A stretch of DNA of 64,000 bases, from contig CM038469.1 of NCBI GenBank assembly GCA_021464415.1, positions 29,195,736 through 29,259,735 of the forward strand. The letters run 5' to 3'. The position numbers and the translations under genes were made by a program. The stretch is from Lonicera japonica. Taxonomy: Eukaryota; Streptophyta; Magnoliopsida; Dipsacales; Caprifoliaceae. Shown here in pieces: positions 11,929 through 23,428 of this stretch; the stretch's first letter is position 1; each line of letters begins with the position of its first letter. The notes beneath the pieces are model-generated. The model saw only the letters and a program-made list of their open reading frames with translations, was not told where the DNA came from and did no database searches.

Positions 11929-12024
11929 TTTGCCCCTGTAGCTCGTATTGAATATGTTCGTTTATTATTGTGCATGGCTTGTTACTTACACTTTAAACTG
12001 TATCAAATGGATGTGAAGTCTGCA
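11929..12024 (+). pseudogene. Copia reverse transcriptase fragment
   Basis: The frame from 11929 reads about 32 residues containing PVARIE and LYQMDVKSA. This is the conserved motif of the copia reverse transcriptase that precedes the AFLNG segment, so the fragment covers only the N-terminal part of the RT palm. After it the sequence no longer encodes RT; it jumps to non-coding sequence that leads to the polypurine tract. It is a non-functional remnant of pol between two deletion junctions. Confidence 0.8.
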
Positions 12025-12317
12025 GTCACAGCTGTGACTATGTAAGCTGAGGAAATTAATTTTCTTGCTTTATTTTTCTTATGAACTGGTTCTAATGGCT
12101 GCAGTGTTTTATGTGCAGGATTTCAAGAGTTTTAGAGTTTTGGAGTGTCTAGATTGTATTCTAGATCGAGTTCTGTAATAAGGTTTTCTATTTCGAGTCA
12201 TGTGGGGTAGATAGCATATGTCTTTGATAGGCTAGGATTGCATTTGCATTTGAAGTAAAGCCCCGTGGGTTTTATCTTCGATATGGTTTTTGTCTCGAAA
12301 TGTACAATGGGGGAGAT

Positions 12318-14159
12318 TGAAAGTCCCATTGGGTATCATTTAGTCAGGCAATTTAGGATTGTCCATTTCGAGCAAAAATGGTCTAGAAAAGCAAACCCCA
12401 GTCCAGCCGTGCGTGCTACGAAAATTTTTCTATGCTGGATTTGAAGCGAAGTTCGGATTTATTGACTAATGCTCAACAGGTATATTTTTTATGTGCTCTT
12501 TAATGTGAGATTTTATATACATTTCAAAATTATTTTTTTAAAGAAAATTTAGTGTTTTTATTAAAATGATTTTTAAAAGGAGAGTGTTAAGTTGAATTAG
12601 TGCTTTTGCTTGGTTCCACGTGAAGCATGTACCATTGTGTTTTTTGATTGGCTGCTTGTATATGTTGTGAGACTAGCTTTATTGGTTAAAATGATTATTA
12701 TTTTTTTTCTCCTTTGCTTGTAGCCGTTGGATTGCTTTCGTTGGATTGCATAAATCTTGTCCATTGTTTTTTCTCATATAAAGGCTTATCTTTCTTTCTC
12801 TTTCCCTAGACTTAACACCGCACAGCAGCCGCACAATACACAAACACACGAGCTTAAGCTTTCTATCTCTCTCTTTCTCGTTTCTCTCTCTAGGATTTGT
12901 GAAGAACAAAAGTTCTTAAGCTTGATTTGTATTTTTTTATCTAGAGATTGGAGTTGTAATTTTGAATATTCATCTTTTTCTTGAGAGAGTGATTTTTGTG
13001 AGATTTGTGAATCAATCTTGTTAATTTTTTTTGTTGATCTTGGATTAGTAGTTTGGGGTTTTTGACATTCAAGATCCGAAAATTATAGTGTTGTGTATCC
13101 TGATTTTGTGGAGATTTCTACCTGCTACGTGTGTATTCGGTTCTCTTACTCTCGATGTTGCTGTGTCGATTTTGGACCTGCTGTGTACGTATTTCGAATT
13201 GGTGCTGTGCTGTGTTCTTGGTGGTGTTATACTCGATTTTTCAGATCTTCTTTCTTCATTGAAACGGGTATTATTGTTCTTGATTTTTCTTAATCCGTTA
13301 TAGTGCTTTTATACTTGGAATCTTTGATTAACTATTGGTTAGTACTGCTGCGAATTTGTTGTTGGGTAATAAGTCATATAAATCTGAATTTCTTATTTTT
13401 GTTGTGCTGAATCTGTTCTTGTGTGTAATTCGCTGCTGTGTGGATAGTCTTAATCTGAATATTTTTGATCAAAATCTGCCATAGATCTTCCTTGTTCCTG
13501 CTTATATATATTGGTATTAATGTGTTGATATTGTTGTTATAGAATATACTATTGCTGTTGATTTTCTGGTTCGGTTTTTGATTAAATTGTACTCAACAAA
13601 TGTTGATTTGATTTGCTGATTTTAATTGCTGCGTTTAAGTTGTTCGATGTGCAAAAAACTGTTTTAGACTTCTGTGAAAATCTGTTTTAATTTGTTTTGA
13701 TTGAGAATACTGCCATATTATTTCTGTTGAGTTTGCTGAGCATTGTTTGTTGTGTTTGCAACCTATATCTCGGGTTGTATGTTTGAAGAGACTGGGTGAA
13801 AGAATTCAGTGCTTCGTCTTCGTTGGTAACTGGTGGTTTGCGTAGGGCGATTTGTATGCACGTTTGTTTTTGATTCCTTTTTGTACTCTTTAAATCATAT
13901 AGTGGATTTAGGTTGTGAGGTTGGGAGCCTCCGTGGATTTTTCCTATCCCCGTTGGATAGGTTTTTAGCACGTAAATACTGTGTTGTGCGATTACTCTTT
14001 ATTATGTTCATTTGGTTTGTCTATATTAAAACAATATTAACATGTTTTTGAGAATTAAGATTAGTAAACTTTTTCTTTAAAAAGTTTCTTTCAAAAGATT
14101 AAAAATCAAACATCTTGTTTGAGCTTATTTTTATAAAATCGGGTTGAAGTGTTTTTACA
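12318..14159 (+). repeat. 3' LTR of deleted copia element, 1842 bp
   Basis: It begins TGAAAGTCCC immediately after the purine tract ATGGGGGAGAT (12307-12317) and ends TTTTTACA. A TATA-like CATATAAAGG lies near 12774, followed by a CT-rich leader. Near the 3' side, at about 13930-13970, it has GTGGATTTTTCCTATCCCCG and CACGTAAATACTGTG, a text often seen in the U5 part of copia LTRs. Short open frames in it are not genes. Confidence 0.85.
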
Positions 14160-14164
14160 GTTTC

Positions 14165-14748
14165 ACCATAGCATAATACTATAATGACTATTAACAAAAT
14201 GGATATTGATCGAATTTTGTTGTACCCAAACCCGTTTTGGTTCAAAGTGTACATTTTTCGTTAGGTTTGAGTCATATTATAGTGTCTTAGTCACAGTCAC
14301 CCTTAACTTCTTTAATATGTCTTATATTTACAAACATTTTAAGAATTAGCCCTCTGTGTAACTCTCATTCAGGTAAGGATGGGACTAGGATGTATGGTGA
14401 GGCACATGTCCCAAGTTTAATTCTGTGTAGGCACGATTATGGTATCTCAACCTTAATGATATTTTGTTACTTTTACTTACAAAGTTGGAAAAAAGAAAAA
14501 AGAAAATAAACACTTATTTGTGACATATCCTCGTAAAAGAGAAAAACACTTTTACGCTTCTTCCATAGAAAGCATCATTGGCTATAATAAATAATAAGCA
14601 AATACATGTATAGCTGGTGGAGAGCTTCTCCCACCCACACAATTTGATTGGATAAGTGATAATATATATCTTTGTAATCGTTATATTGAATATTATACAA
14701 CATGTAGCAATCTTATAGGGCCATTCACATTCCAGTTGGAAAATGCCA
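14165..14748. other. Intergenic sequence, no gene recognised
   Basis: No supported gene. Bases around 14520-14580 (AGAGAAAAACAC ... CTTCTTCCATAGAAAGC) share a short diverged block with 18358-18420, upstream of the desaturase. This indicates a dispersed repeat on both sides of the foldback. Confidence 0.4.
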
Positions 14749-17276
14749 GCTAGCCTCACGGACTGTCAAACCGCTTGAATTTGACGGACAAACATGCTTT
14801 ACTCCACGTTTGGACATGTAATTACTAATTAACATTTTTTTTTATAAATTACCTACTTTTACCCCTCCATCTTTGAACTCGTATCAAAATTCTCTTCATT
14901 TGAAGGGATACTTTTATATACATTTTGAATTCATATGTGAAAACTGATATTTAAGCCGCAACTTTTCATTTCAGTTAAGTGTCATACTTTGACTAGGCAT
15001 AACTTTAGTTACATAGCACTGAATCCAATTTCGCGATTTCCATTGAGTTCGTCTTAAATTTTTTTTCATTTTGAGGGGAACTTTTATATACTTCGATTTA
15101 TATGTGAAAGTTGATATTTATGGTATAATATTTTATGTCGATTAAGTTTAATATTTTTACTAAGCATATCATTAGTTATGCAACTCATAATCTAATTATG
15201 TGAATCCCATTGAGTTCATATCAAAATTCTTTTCATTTCAAGAGGTATTTTTATATACTTTCGAGTTCATATGTGAAAGTTGATATATTCACTGATATAT
15301 TTTATTTGAATTAAATTTAACAATTTGACTAAATACATCTTTAGTTACACAGCTCGGAATTCAATTCCATTAAATTCCACTGAGTTCGTATAAAAATCCT
15401 CTTTATTTCAAATATGTACTTTTATATACTTTTGAGTTCATATGTGAAAGTGATATTTACTCACAACATTTTATTTCAATTAAGTTTAATACAAACCAAG
15501 TATATTTTTAATTACACAGCTTGGAATCCAATTCCATAAATTCCATTGAGTTCATATTAAAATTCTTTTCATTTTGAAAGGCACTTTTATACATTTTCGA
15601 GTTGATATTTACGGTGCAACATTTTATTTTAATTAACTCTAATATTTTGGCTGCACATATCTTTATTTAGATATTCAGAATTTAATTTCGCGAATTCTAT
15701 TGACTGAATATATCTTTAACTTCATAGTTCAAAATCCAAAAGTACCATAATATTATGAGGGTTATAATTTCTTCATGATATTATTTAAATGAGTTCAAAT
15801 TCTTTTTTCTATTGTCTATTTTTTTCTATCATCTATTTGAGTTAGAGAAATTGTAATCATTATATTATTGTGGTAATTCTTAATTTCAAATTGTAACTAA
15901 AGAGATGCTAAGTTAAAATATTAGATTTAATTAAAATAAAATATTACAGTATAAATATCAATTTTCACATATGAACTTGAAAAATATATAAAAGTATCCA
16001 TGGAAATTAAGAGGATTTTAATACAGAATCAATGAAATTTACGGAATTTAATTCCGAACTATATAACTAGAGATACGTCCTATGAAAATATTACCTTAAT
16101 TTAAATAAAAATTGCTCACCGTAAATATTAAATTTCATATATCAACTGTAAAGTTTATAAAAATACCCCTCAAAATAAAGAAAATTTTAATTCAAACTTA
16201 ATGGGATTTACGAAATTGAATTTTGAGCAGTGTAGCTAAAGATACGCTTAGTCAAAATATTAGATCCAATTGAGATAAAATATTGTGGCGTAAATCAAAT
16301 TTCATAGATGAACTCAAAAATATATAAAAGTACCATTCGAAATGAAGATAATTTTGATACGAGTTCAATAAAATTCATGCAATTGAATTTCAAACTGTGT
16401 TGCTAAAATTATGCTTAGTTAAAGTATTAGACTCAATTGCGATAAAATTTGCGTAGGAATTGCAACGGGGAGGCTTTGCTTAAACCTGAAACTGAACCGC
16501 ATTCTTTTATCCTGAACTGAAATTGCACCAAAACCGCAACGGTTTTTTTTTTAAACCAAAAAAGATCTAAATCAATTTACGGTTAACCAATCCACCCCAC
16601 CTCGCCCCGAATAACCATTATTTTAAGCTCAAAATAAATTTTAGACATTAAATTTATACACACAATTAAACTTCAAACAAATTAAATATCCATTCTTCAA
16701 AAATAATATATATATATTTATATAAAATAATATTTCTATATATTATTTATATATATATTCGGGGTTGTTTGGAGTGGTTTTTAGAAAAAAAAAACCGAAA
16801 CCGAAATCGAACCTGAGGCATTTTTTTTTAAAACCCAAAATCGAACCGATCTAAAAAAACCATTCCGAAACTGCTCCAAACGAATTGGATCGGTTCGGTA
16901 ACCCGGCGGGTGGGTTTTTTTTGCCACCCCTACATGTGCGGTGTAAATATCAACTTTCACATATGAACTTGAAAGTATATAAAAGTACATTTTGAAATGG
17001 AGAGAATTTTGATACAAACTCAATAAAATTTATGGAATTGAATTTTGAGTTGTGTTGTTAAAGATATGTTCAGTCAAAATATTAGATTTAATTGAAATAA
17101 AAAAAATATGCAATTACTATTTCTGTAATGGGTTAAAATGTGAATAACACAAGGATCGGGTAAAAATAGGTAATAATTTACAAAAGCAAGATTAATTCCA
17201 TGTACAAACGTTGGTAGAAAATGTGGCCCATATTTTTCCGTTAAATTCAAGTGATTTGACAGTCAGTTAGGCTAGC
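14749..17276. mobile_element. Foldback element with subrepeat arms
   Basis: The outer ends are inverted copies: GCTAGCCT then GACTGTCAAA at 14749-14775, mirrored at 17250-17276. Moving inwards, the left arm has about five direct units of ~167 bp (starts near 14898, 15068, 15233, 15405 and 15568). The right arm has the same unit in the opposite orientation (near 15955-16450 and 16940-17100). Each unit carries text like TTCATATGTGAAAG and ACTTTTATATAC. No transposase or clear target duplication was seen. The structure fits foldback or long-TIR Mutator-like elements. Confidence 0.7.
16454..16932. mobile_element. hAT-like non-autonomous insertion
   Basis: This block interrupts a right-arm unit of the foldback. 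Its right end, reversed, reads TAGGGGTGGCAA, a common hAT-type terminus; its left end is a diverged TAGGAATTGCAA. The 8 bases outside each end (AATTTGCG and CATGTGCG) agree at six positions, consistent with an old 8-bp duplication. The interior has repeated ACCGAAACC/GGTTCGGT text, and a TA-rich core lies near 16706-16760. Confidence 0.65.
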
Positions 17277-18110
17277 AGCGTCCATTCCAATTTGGTCCCC
17301 AAATTGCGGGATCCCATGGCAAGTGGACACAAATTACAGAATCACCCCTAATCCCAAATATCTAGCACCTGAAAATGCCCCAACTTATTTTTACCGATTA
17401 ATTATGCTCCTAACATTAGCCAAAAAAATAAATTTGCACATGCAAAAATTGAAACCAAAAGATTCATCAAAAATTCAATGGTAAAAAAGCCATTTGCCAA
17501 ATCCTATAGTTTGCATTCTCGATAGTCCATACCATTCATGGTGGTAAAACAACGCAAGTTTTTTAATCTTGACTTTCGATTGTTTCATTAAAATTTTGTT
17601 TCGTATTTGCTTGTTTTACAAGTAATCCAACTTTAAACACGTTTTAAAATTTGACACGCTATTGATTTCAATTCAATAAACTCAAACAAAAATTATAAAA
17701 TTACATAAATAATCAAACTATTCAAATTTGGCTTAATAATTTTTTTTAATCAAAATATTTAATGAATCAAACTTGAATAATCCTTTATTTGATTCGATTC
17801 GACTCGTTAGAGCCCTAGTACCATTACTACATTACAATATCATCACCGCTGGCTATGTCCCACGTAAATATCGCTTTCTCATCTCCAGTTGCATGTGCTC
17901 AATGAACAGACACACAACACCACCAACGAACAGACACTTGAGTATGAGGAAAATCAATACTTGTCATTTTCTTCCCTCATCTCCACTTGAAATTTAAACC
18001 ATTAACAATTTCACAGAAAATGAGAGAGGAATTTTGTAAGTTAATGTTTTTAAATATGACAAGCAATCACACACAGATTTTGTGTTTATTTCATTATTGT
18101 CCTAATAATT
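17277..18110. other. Intergenic sequence, no gene recognised
   Basis: No supported gene. The frame at 17773-17997 has no recognisable domain. The stretch at 17770-17815 (GATTCGATTCGACTCG ... AGCCCTAG) resembles non-autonomous transposon text but has no defined partner end. Confidence 0.4.
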
Positions 18111-18345
18111 AATTAATTCCTTTTTTTAATACATTGTGAAAATTTTGAATTTAAAAATTACCAAGGAAGGAAAAGAAAACCTGATATGGTCCTACAAAAT
18201 GAGAGAATCTTTTTCCCACTTAGTTTATAATTAATTCCTTTTTTAACTTCTTGTGAAAATTTTGAATTTAAAAATTACCAAGGAAGGAAACAAAAAACCT
18301 TTTATGGTCCTACAAAATGAGAGCATCTTTTTCCCACTTATTTTA
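18111..18345 (+). repeat. Tandem duplication, period 118 bp
   Basis: Two copies start AATTAATTCCTTTTTTTAA-like text at 18111 and 18229. They share ATTACCAAGGAAGGAAA and TGGTCCTACAAAATGAGAG. The duplication lies about 0.8 kb upstream of the desaturase start. Confidence 0.85.
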
Positions 18346-18808
18346 AATAAATACCAAAAGAGAAAAACGCTATTTTACACTTCTTCCATACAAAGCACCT
18401 TCCATAGAAAGCGCCACTAGCTGGCAAAATATATATTTTTTTTTTGAAAACTCCACTTATTTGGATTTGGATCCTTTCCGTTGCATTTTTCTCATATTTT
18501 TCTTTAATGGGATTTGTTTTGAGATTTAAGTAGATAAATTTTTCATAAAATTTGGTGAATATGATCTATGCAGAAAGTAGATTATCTTCACAAAAAAGTT
18601 TAACCCCTGAATGTGATAAAAATTCACTTCAAAATTAAATCTTTCGATAAAATTTTGTAAAAATAATTTACTAATTATAGATATTATTTCTATTAAATTT
18701 ATAAAAAGAAAATCATCTACTAAAGTATCGAAATAAACCCTGCCGAAAAAATTGAGAGAAAAAAAATAATAGAAGGAAGCTAATTACCACTTATTTTATA
18801 GACCAAGC

Positions 18809-18858
18809 AATTTCAATTTCAATTTCAATTTCAATTTCAATTTCAATTTCAATTTCAA
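18809..18858 (+). repeat. (TTTCAA)n microsatellite
   Basis: About eight uninterrupted copies of the hexamer TTTCAA, roughly 260 bp upstream of the desaturase start codon. A tract of this kind is a likely site of length variation in the upstream region. Confidence 0.95.
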
Positions 18859-19009
18859 AAATAAAATAATATTAATTTATGTAGTTTCTTTAAATGATTC
18901 AACACAGAGACACTCATTTTGATAACTCATACAGATAGCCTACCTGTGAAAATCAAAATCTTCCCTCAAATAGCTAAATTTTCCGAAATACATTTTCTTT
19001 CCTTTTCCT

Positions 19010-19118
19010 CAAAAGAGGAGAGAGAAGAGTAAAATTCTAGAGAGAGAAAGAGAAGAAACTGATTCTCCTCATTTCTCTCTGTATTTTTTTTTTCCAATCA
19101 TTCTTCAATCCCTCTCCT
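19010..19118 (+). promoter_or_regulatory. Purine/CT-rich leader of the desaturase
   Basis: The 110 bases before the ATG contain a GAGAGAAGAG block and GAGAGAGAAAGAG, then CTCCTCATTTCTCTCTG and a T run. Such GA/CT-rich tracts are typical of plant 5' untranslated leaders. No certain TATA box or transcription start can be placed. Confidence 0.4.
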
Positions 19119-20467
19119 ATGGAAGAACCCAAGAAGAGCTACATTACATCAGATGAGCTCAAAAAGCACAACAAACCAGGGGATCTATGGATCTCTATAC
19201 AGGGCAAAATCTATGATGTCTCAGAATGGGCCAAGACTCACCCTGGTGGTGACCTTCCATTACTGAATCTTGCCGGCCAAGAGGTAACGGATGCTTTTCT
19301 TGCTTACCACCCACCAAATGTTTGGCAAAATGCCCCGAAGAAGTTCTTCAATGGCTATTACCTCCAAGACTACACTGTTTCTGAGGTATCCAAGGACTAC
19401 AGGAAGTTACTTTTTGAGTTTACCAATTTGGGTTTGTTTGAACAAAAGGGTCATGTCACTTTTCTCACGATGTGTTCAATTGTAGTGCTGCTTATCCTTA
19501 GTTTGATTGGGGTTTTGTACTGTGAAAATATGTTAATTCACTTGCTTTGTGGTGGATTAATGGGTATTCTTTGGATCCAAAGTGGGTGGATTGGGCATGA
19601 TTCTGGTCACTACCAAGTAATGAGTACTAAAAAGTTCACAAGATTCGCACAAGTTCTTTCAGGCAATTGCCTTGCTGGTATCAGCATTGCTTGGTGGAAG
19701 AGAAACCATAATGCCCATCACATTGCTTGTAATAGTCTTGAATTTGACCCTGATCTTCAACATATGCCCTTTTTTGTAGTCTCCTCCAAATTCTTTAATT
19801 CACTTACTTCACGTTACTACGATAGAAAATTAAACTTTGATTCAGTCACTAGGTTCTTAGTGAGTTATCAGCACTGTAGTTTCTATCTTGTAATGTGTTT
19901 TGCAAGAATTAACCTCTTTGCGCAGTCATTCTTGTTGCTCTTTTCGAACAAGAAGGTACACAACAGAGGTCAAGAGATTTTGGGGATATCTTTGTTCTGG
20001 ATTTGGTATCCTTTACTGGTTTTGTGCTTGCCCACTTGGGAGAAAGAGCAATGTTTGTCTTTGCAAGTTTTAGTATAACCGGCATTCAACATGTTCAATT
20101 CTGTTTGAACCATTTCTCTTCAAGTGTATATGTTGGTACCCCAATTGGGAATGATTGGTTTCAGACACAAACAAGTGGTACACTCAATATAACTTGCTCC
20201 GAGTGGATGGATTGGTTCCATGGTGGATTGCAGTTTCAAATAGAGCACCATTTGTTCCCTAGGCTGCCTAGAGTGCAATTGAGGAAAGTTTCTCCCTTCG
20301 TAAAAGATCTTTGCAAAAAGCATGGCTTGAATTACGACACCGCTTCGTTCTTGAAGGCCAACGAGTTGACTCTAAGGACTCTACGCAATGCTGCTCTTCA
20401 AGCTCGCGATCTCACAAGCCCAGTACCCAAGAATCTACTCTGGGAGGCCATTAATACTCATGGGTGA
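19119..20467 (+). pseudogene. SLD: Sphingolipid delta-8 desaturase, one frameshift
   Basis: Front-end desaturase with a fused N-terminal cytochrome b5 domain. The family inserts the delta-8 double bond into sphingoid long-chain bases in the ER membrane. The heme motif HPGG is at residues 41-44, the first histidine box HDSGH at 160-164, the second HNAHH at 197-201, and the third (QIEHH, Gln replacing the first His) at about 20237-20251. Hydrophobic segments lie near residues 115-158. The gene has no intron, as is usual for plant SLDs. The first frame runs 19119-20078; the homologous C-terminal part continues in another frame to the stop at 20465-20467. The switch is at the GGG run 20038-20040, consistent with one missing G; with that base the length would be 449 codons, normal for the family. 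Either a recent null allele or a sequencing error. Delta-6 acyl desaturase is the nearest alternative. Confidence 0.92.
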
Positions 20468-21282
20468 GCGTAAACGAGTTTGAATCTGGTTTTGGTACTG
20501 GATAGTTAATATGCTTTATTTCAAGTTTTATTGTCTTGTGTTTGGCCATGAGATTATCATATCCTTGTTTGTGGGGGAAGATTGGATTAGGCTAAAAACC
20601 ATTCATAGGGTTGATTTGAAGGTGGTTGTTTTAGTCCTTTTTTTGCACTCTTTGGGTCTGTAATTTCTGTGTTTGTCTAGGCAAAATAATTGTAACACCT
20701 TGTATTTCTTGTTTTTCTTTCAATTCGATAGCTAGTTTGAAGATTGGTCATCCTCTCCTTTTGGTGTTTGAAGTGAATTTTCTTTGCTTATTTTGGAAGT
20801 TTTTATGTTTAAGTAGCAATTGAGCTTGAGTTCGATAAGTTTGAATCGAGCTTGAGTAACAGAACGAGTTTTAAACAAGTTCGAGCTTAGTAATGAAGTT
20901 CAAGAGTTGAGCTCCTTTCCATCAAACCAAACTCGAGTTTTTGAAACCTATAATACATGCAAATTGCGCTTTCAACTAGACACGCTACTAGTGAAACTCG
21001 AACTTTAGGTATGACAATGATGGGATACCACCACTCATTTCGCTCGGCTCATTTGTTGCATTAAGCTAATACGAGTGTATTAACCTAGAAGAGTGTTGTG
21101 CATTGTCGACTTATTATTCATTCTCAGTTAAGCTATATTATTATTATTTTTTTTTCGTACTTGCAAATGTTCTTAGGACAGTGAACCATGTTAAATCTCA
21201 TTTTCCGCATTATAAATGTTAATGGCATAAATGGATTATGAAGTTTGTTGTACCTTACAAACAGTTCTTGAAAGTACAAAGG
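20468..21282. other. Desaturase 3' region and intergenic sequence
   Basis: Bases 20468 to about 20720 are T-rich and contain AAAATAATTGTAAC and TTGTATTTCTTG, a plausible plant 3' untranslated region and polyadenylation zone. Bases 20825-20945 have repeated GAGCTTGAG/TTCGAGCTT text of the kind found in non-autonomous plant transposons. No other gene is seen. Confidence 0.4.
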
Positions 21283-21645
21283 TGTGAGAATCCACGTTTT
21301 TTACGCCGGCCCCCAAGGGCGACAATTCTCTGATTTCTTGTTTATTTGGAAAACGATTCTTTTTAATTTAAGAAAAAAAGAGTGATGGTTTGGAAAGGAA
21401 ATCAGAGTAGCCAGTTTCTTTTACTAAACAAACAAAAGTTGGTGTGAAAGAGGAACACTTTTGGATTAAATGACCTCTTAACACAATTGATGCGAAACTA
21501 GTTGATTCGAAGGTTCGGGGATTAAGTTACGAATCAGGAAGGTTTTAGGCACCCCAATACGTCCTTTCGATCTCCAAGTAAGATATGCGTGTATTTATAA
21601 TCGAAGATTCGCATGCTTATTGATATTAAAGTGTATCAATCCATA
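21283..21645 (+). mobile_element. Truncated LTR related to the 8921 solo LTR
   Basis: It starts TGTGAGAATCC like the solo LTR at 8921. It keeps the same landmarks in the same order: AGAGTAGCCAG near 21402 (AGAGTCGCCAG there) and GGAAGGTTTTAGGCACCCC near 21537, followed by CGTCCTTTCG. The remaining LTR is absent, and repeat R1 begins at about 21650. No target duplication can be defined. Confidence 0.6.
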
Positions 21646-23385
21646 ATTTCACAAGTATATATAACTTTTTTTAAGCAATATCCAATGAAAACATTATATA
21701 GAATGTGGAAAAAGCAAAGATTAATTTACCAGAAAAAATCAAGAGAACAAGAAGTAGGGAGGCACAGACAGAGAACTTCATCAGTATGCTTTAGGTCCTT
21801 CTCTTGTGTTAATTAGAGTAAAGGGTTAAGATGATCTTTATGTATATATATAGCTCTAAAAAATTATTATTGTGTCCATTCCAATATTTGAAGGGTAAGA
21901 AAATCCATTTTATTTGACTTCCCTAATATACTATATACAATTGAATATATTAATATATTGTGTTACTCGTTTTTCTTCAATTTACCCATATTTTAAGCTA
22001 CCCAACTTTAAAAAGTTAGTTATTTCGAGTAATTTTTAACATAGTTTTTGCATTTACCCAACTTGGAAAGTAATTTATTTTCCAAGTATGGAAATTGGGC
22101 GTAATTTTAAATGCGAATATTTTAAATTAACCAACGTTTGAAAGTAAGTTTTTAAAATATTGAAGAGTTTTTTACACTTTACTCCCATGAAATTTGATGG
22201 AAACTTTATACTGATCCATGAAGTTGCAATATTTATTTTACTCCAAAATTCAACTTACATGCCATTTGTTTCTTGGAAGGAATATAACACATGTTACTTT
22301 GATTTTCCGGCCATATTAGCTAAACGTGAAATTTTCCATACAAGAAATAAACAACATGATGAATTCTGGACTGATGTGACAATGGAATTAAAACTTTCCT
22401 GATGAAATTGACAAAAATAAAATTGAATGGATCAAAATGAAAATTGGTTAAAACTTCATGGCAATAAAAACATAAAATAACTGAATATCGAAAGTAGGTT
22501 CTGACGATATCATTCATATAGTAATTGTGAAAAAGGTATTTCTTTAAGAATTATAATTTAGGTTATAATAGAAAGGAAATTAGAAATTAGTCAACAATTT
22601 GGTGATTGAATATACAATATGAGTGCATTTCTGGTACGAACCGGACCATATATACTAGACTTTTTAGCGACAGTTTTTTATTGCTAAAACATTGGGGAGA
22701 TATTTTTAGAAACGGAATTTTTTAACAAAAAGTCTAATTTATACCGACTGGTCCGCACTTAAAATTTCCTTTATATAATATATTGCAGTAACATAGACAT
22801 CAATTATTATAGTAGAGATAAAGGTTACCATAATAGAGAGTAATAGATCGAGAATTAATACAAAATATGTATTATTTTATACATTGTTAATTGTTTGCGG
22901 AAATGTTTTTGATTGTATATATATTGTGATTCGACTATTGATCATTTGAGATGTTTATGTGTTTATGAATGGTATGTAAATGTGCGACGAACTGCTTGTA
23001 ACAATGTGATGAACGAATTGTAGTAATGCAATAAATTCACTGTTACAAGTTGATGTTCAAAAAATTATTTAAGAAGGTATTTATGATAGAAATTGCACAT
23101 TTGTAGTGATTGATATATCAGTTTTGCTAAAAATAAACTTTGGATCAAATTCAAAATAACTTTTATGAGAGAAACATTTTTTCGATTTTTGCCAAAAAAT
23201 AAAATAAGTCGTATAATTAAATATTAAGTTAGTATTTTTTTTTTATTGAAAAAATTAGTTAAGACGAGTATAATTATCAATTTGCATTGACTGAAAACTT
23301 GCCGTTGCGAGGGAGAAAGAATGCAACCCTGTGTTTATCGTTTCTACCAAGGTGATGATATACAAGCAATTAAGGAAAAAAGAAG

Positions 23386-23428
23386 AAGAAGAAGAAGAAG
23401 AAGAAGAAGAAGAAGAAGAAGAAGAAGA
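23386..23428 (+). repeat. (GAA)n microsatellite
   Basis: About 14 GAA/AGA triplets. The equivalent sites in copies B (near 49351) and C (near 56714) have only about four to five triplets, so this tract expanded in copy A. Confidence 0.9.

Larger units (their letters stand above)
11572..14159 (+). mobile_element. Internally deleted Ty1/copia element
   Basis: The element starts TGAAAGTCCC, ends TTTTTACA, and is flanked by identical GTTTC (11567-11571 and 14160-14164). It consists of a truncated 5' LTR (11572-11927), a short internal remnant with a copia reverse transcriptase piece (11929-12024), a polypurine tract (12307-12317) and a full 3' LTR (12318-14159). The two LTR portions differ by only about two bases in 356, so the insertion is young. 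The large deletion must therefore also be recent. Confidence 0.88.

Noticed and set aside
13088..14051. Several open frames of 66-94 codons
   Set aside because: They lie within the 3' LTR of a copia element, have no domains, and overlap in several frames.
14749..17276. Long hairpin microRNA precursor
   Set aside because: The arms are kilobase-sized subrepeat arrays with many mismatches, so a transposon foldback is the simpler explanation.
22160..22402. 80-codon frame conserved in R1 copies A and C
   Set aside because: Copy B has a deletion in the frame and no domain is recognisable. The high nucleotide similarity of the repeat alone explains the conservation.
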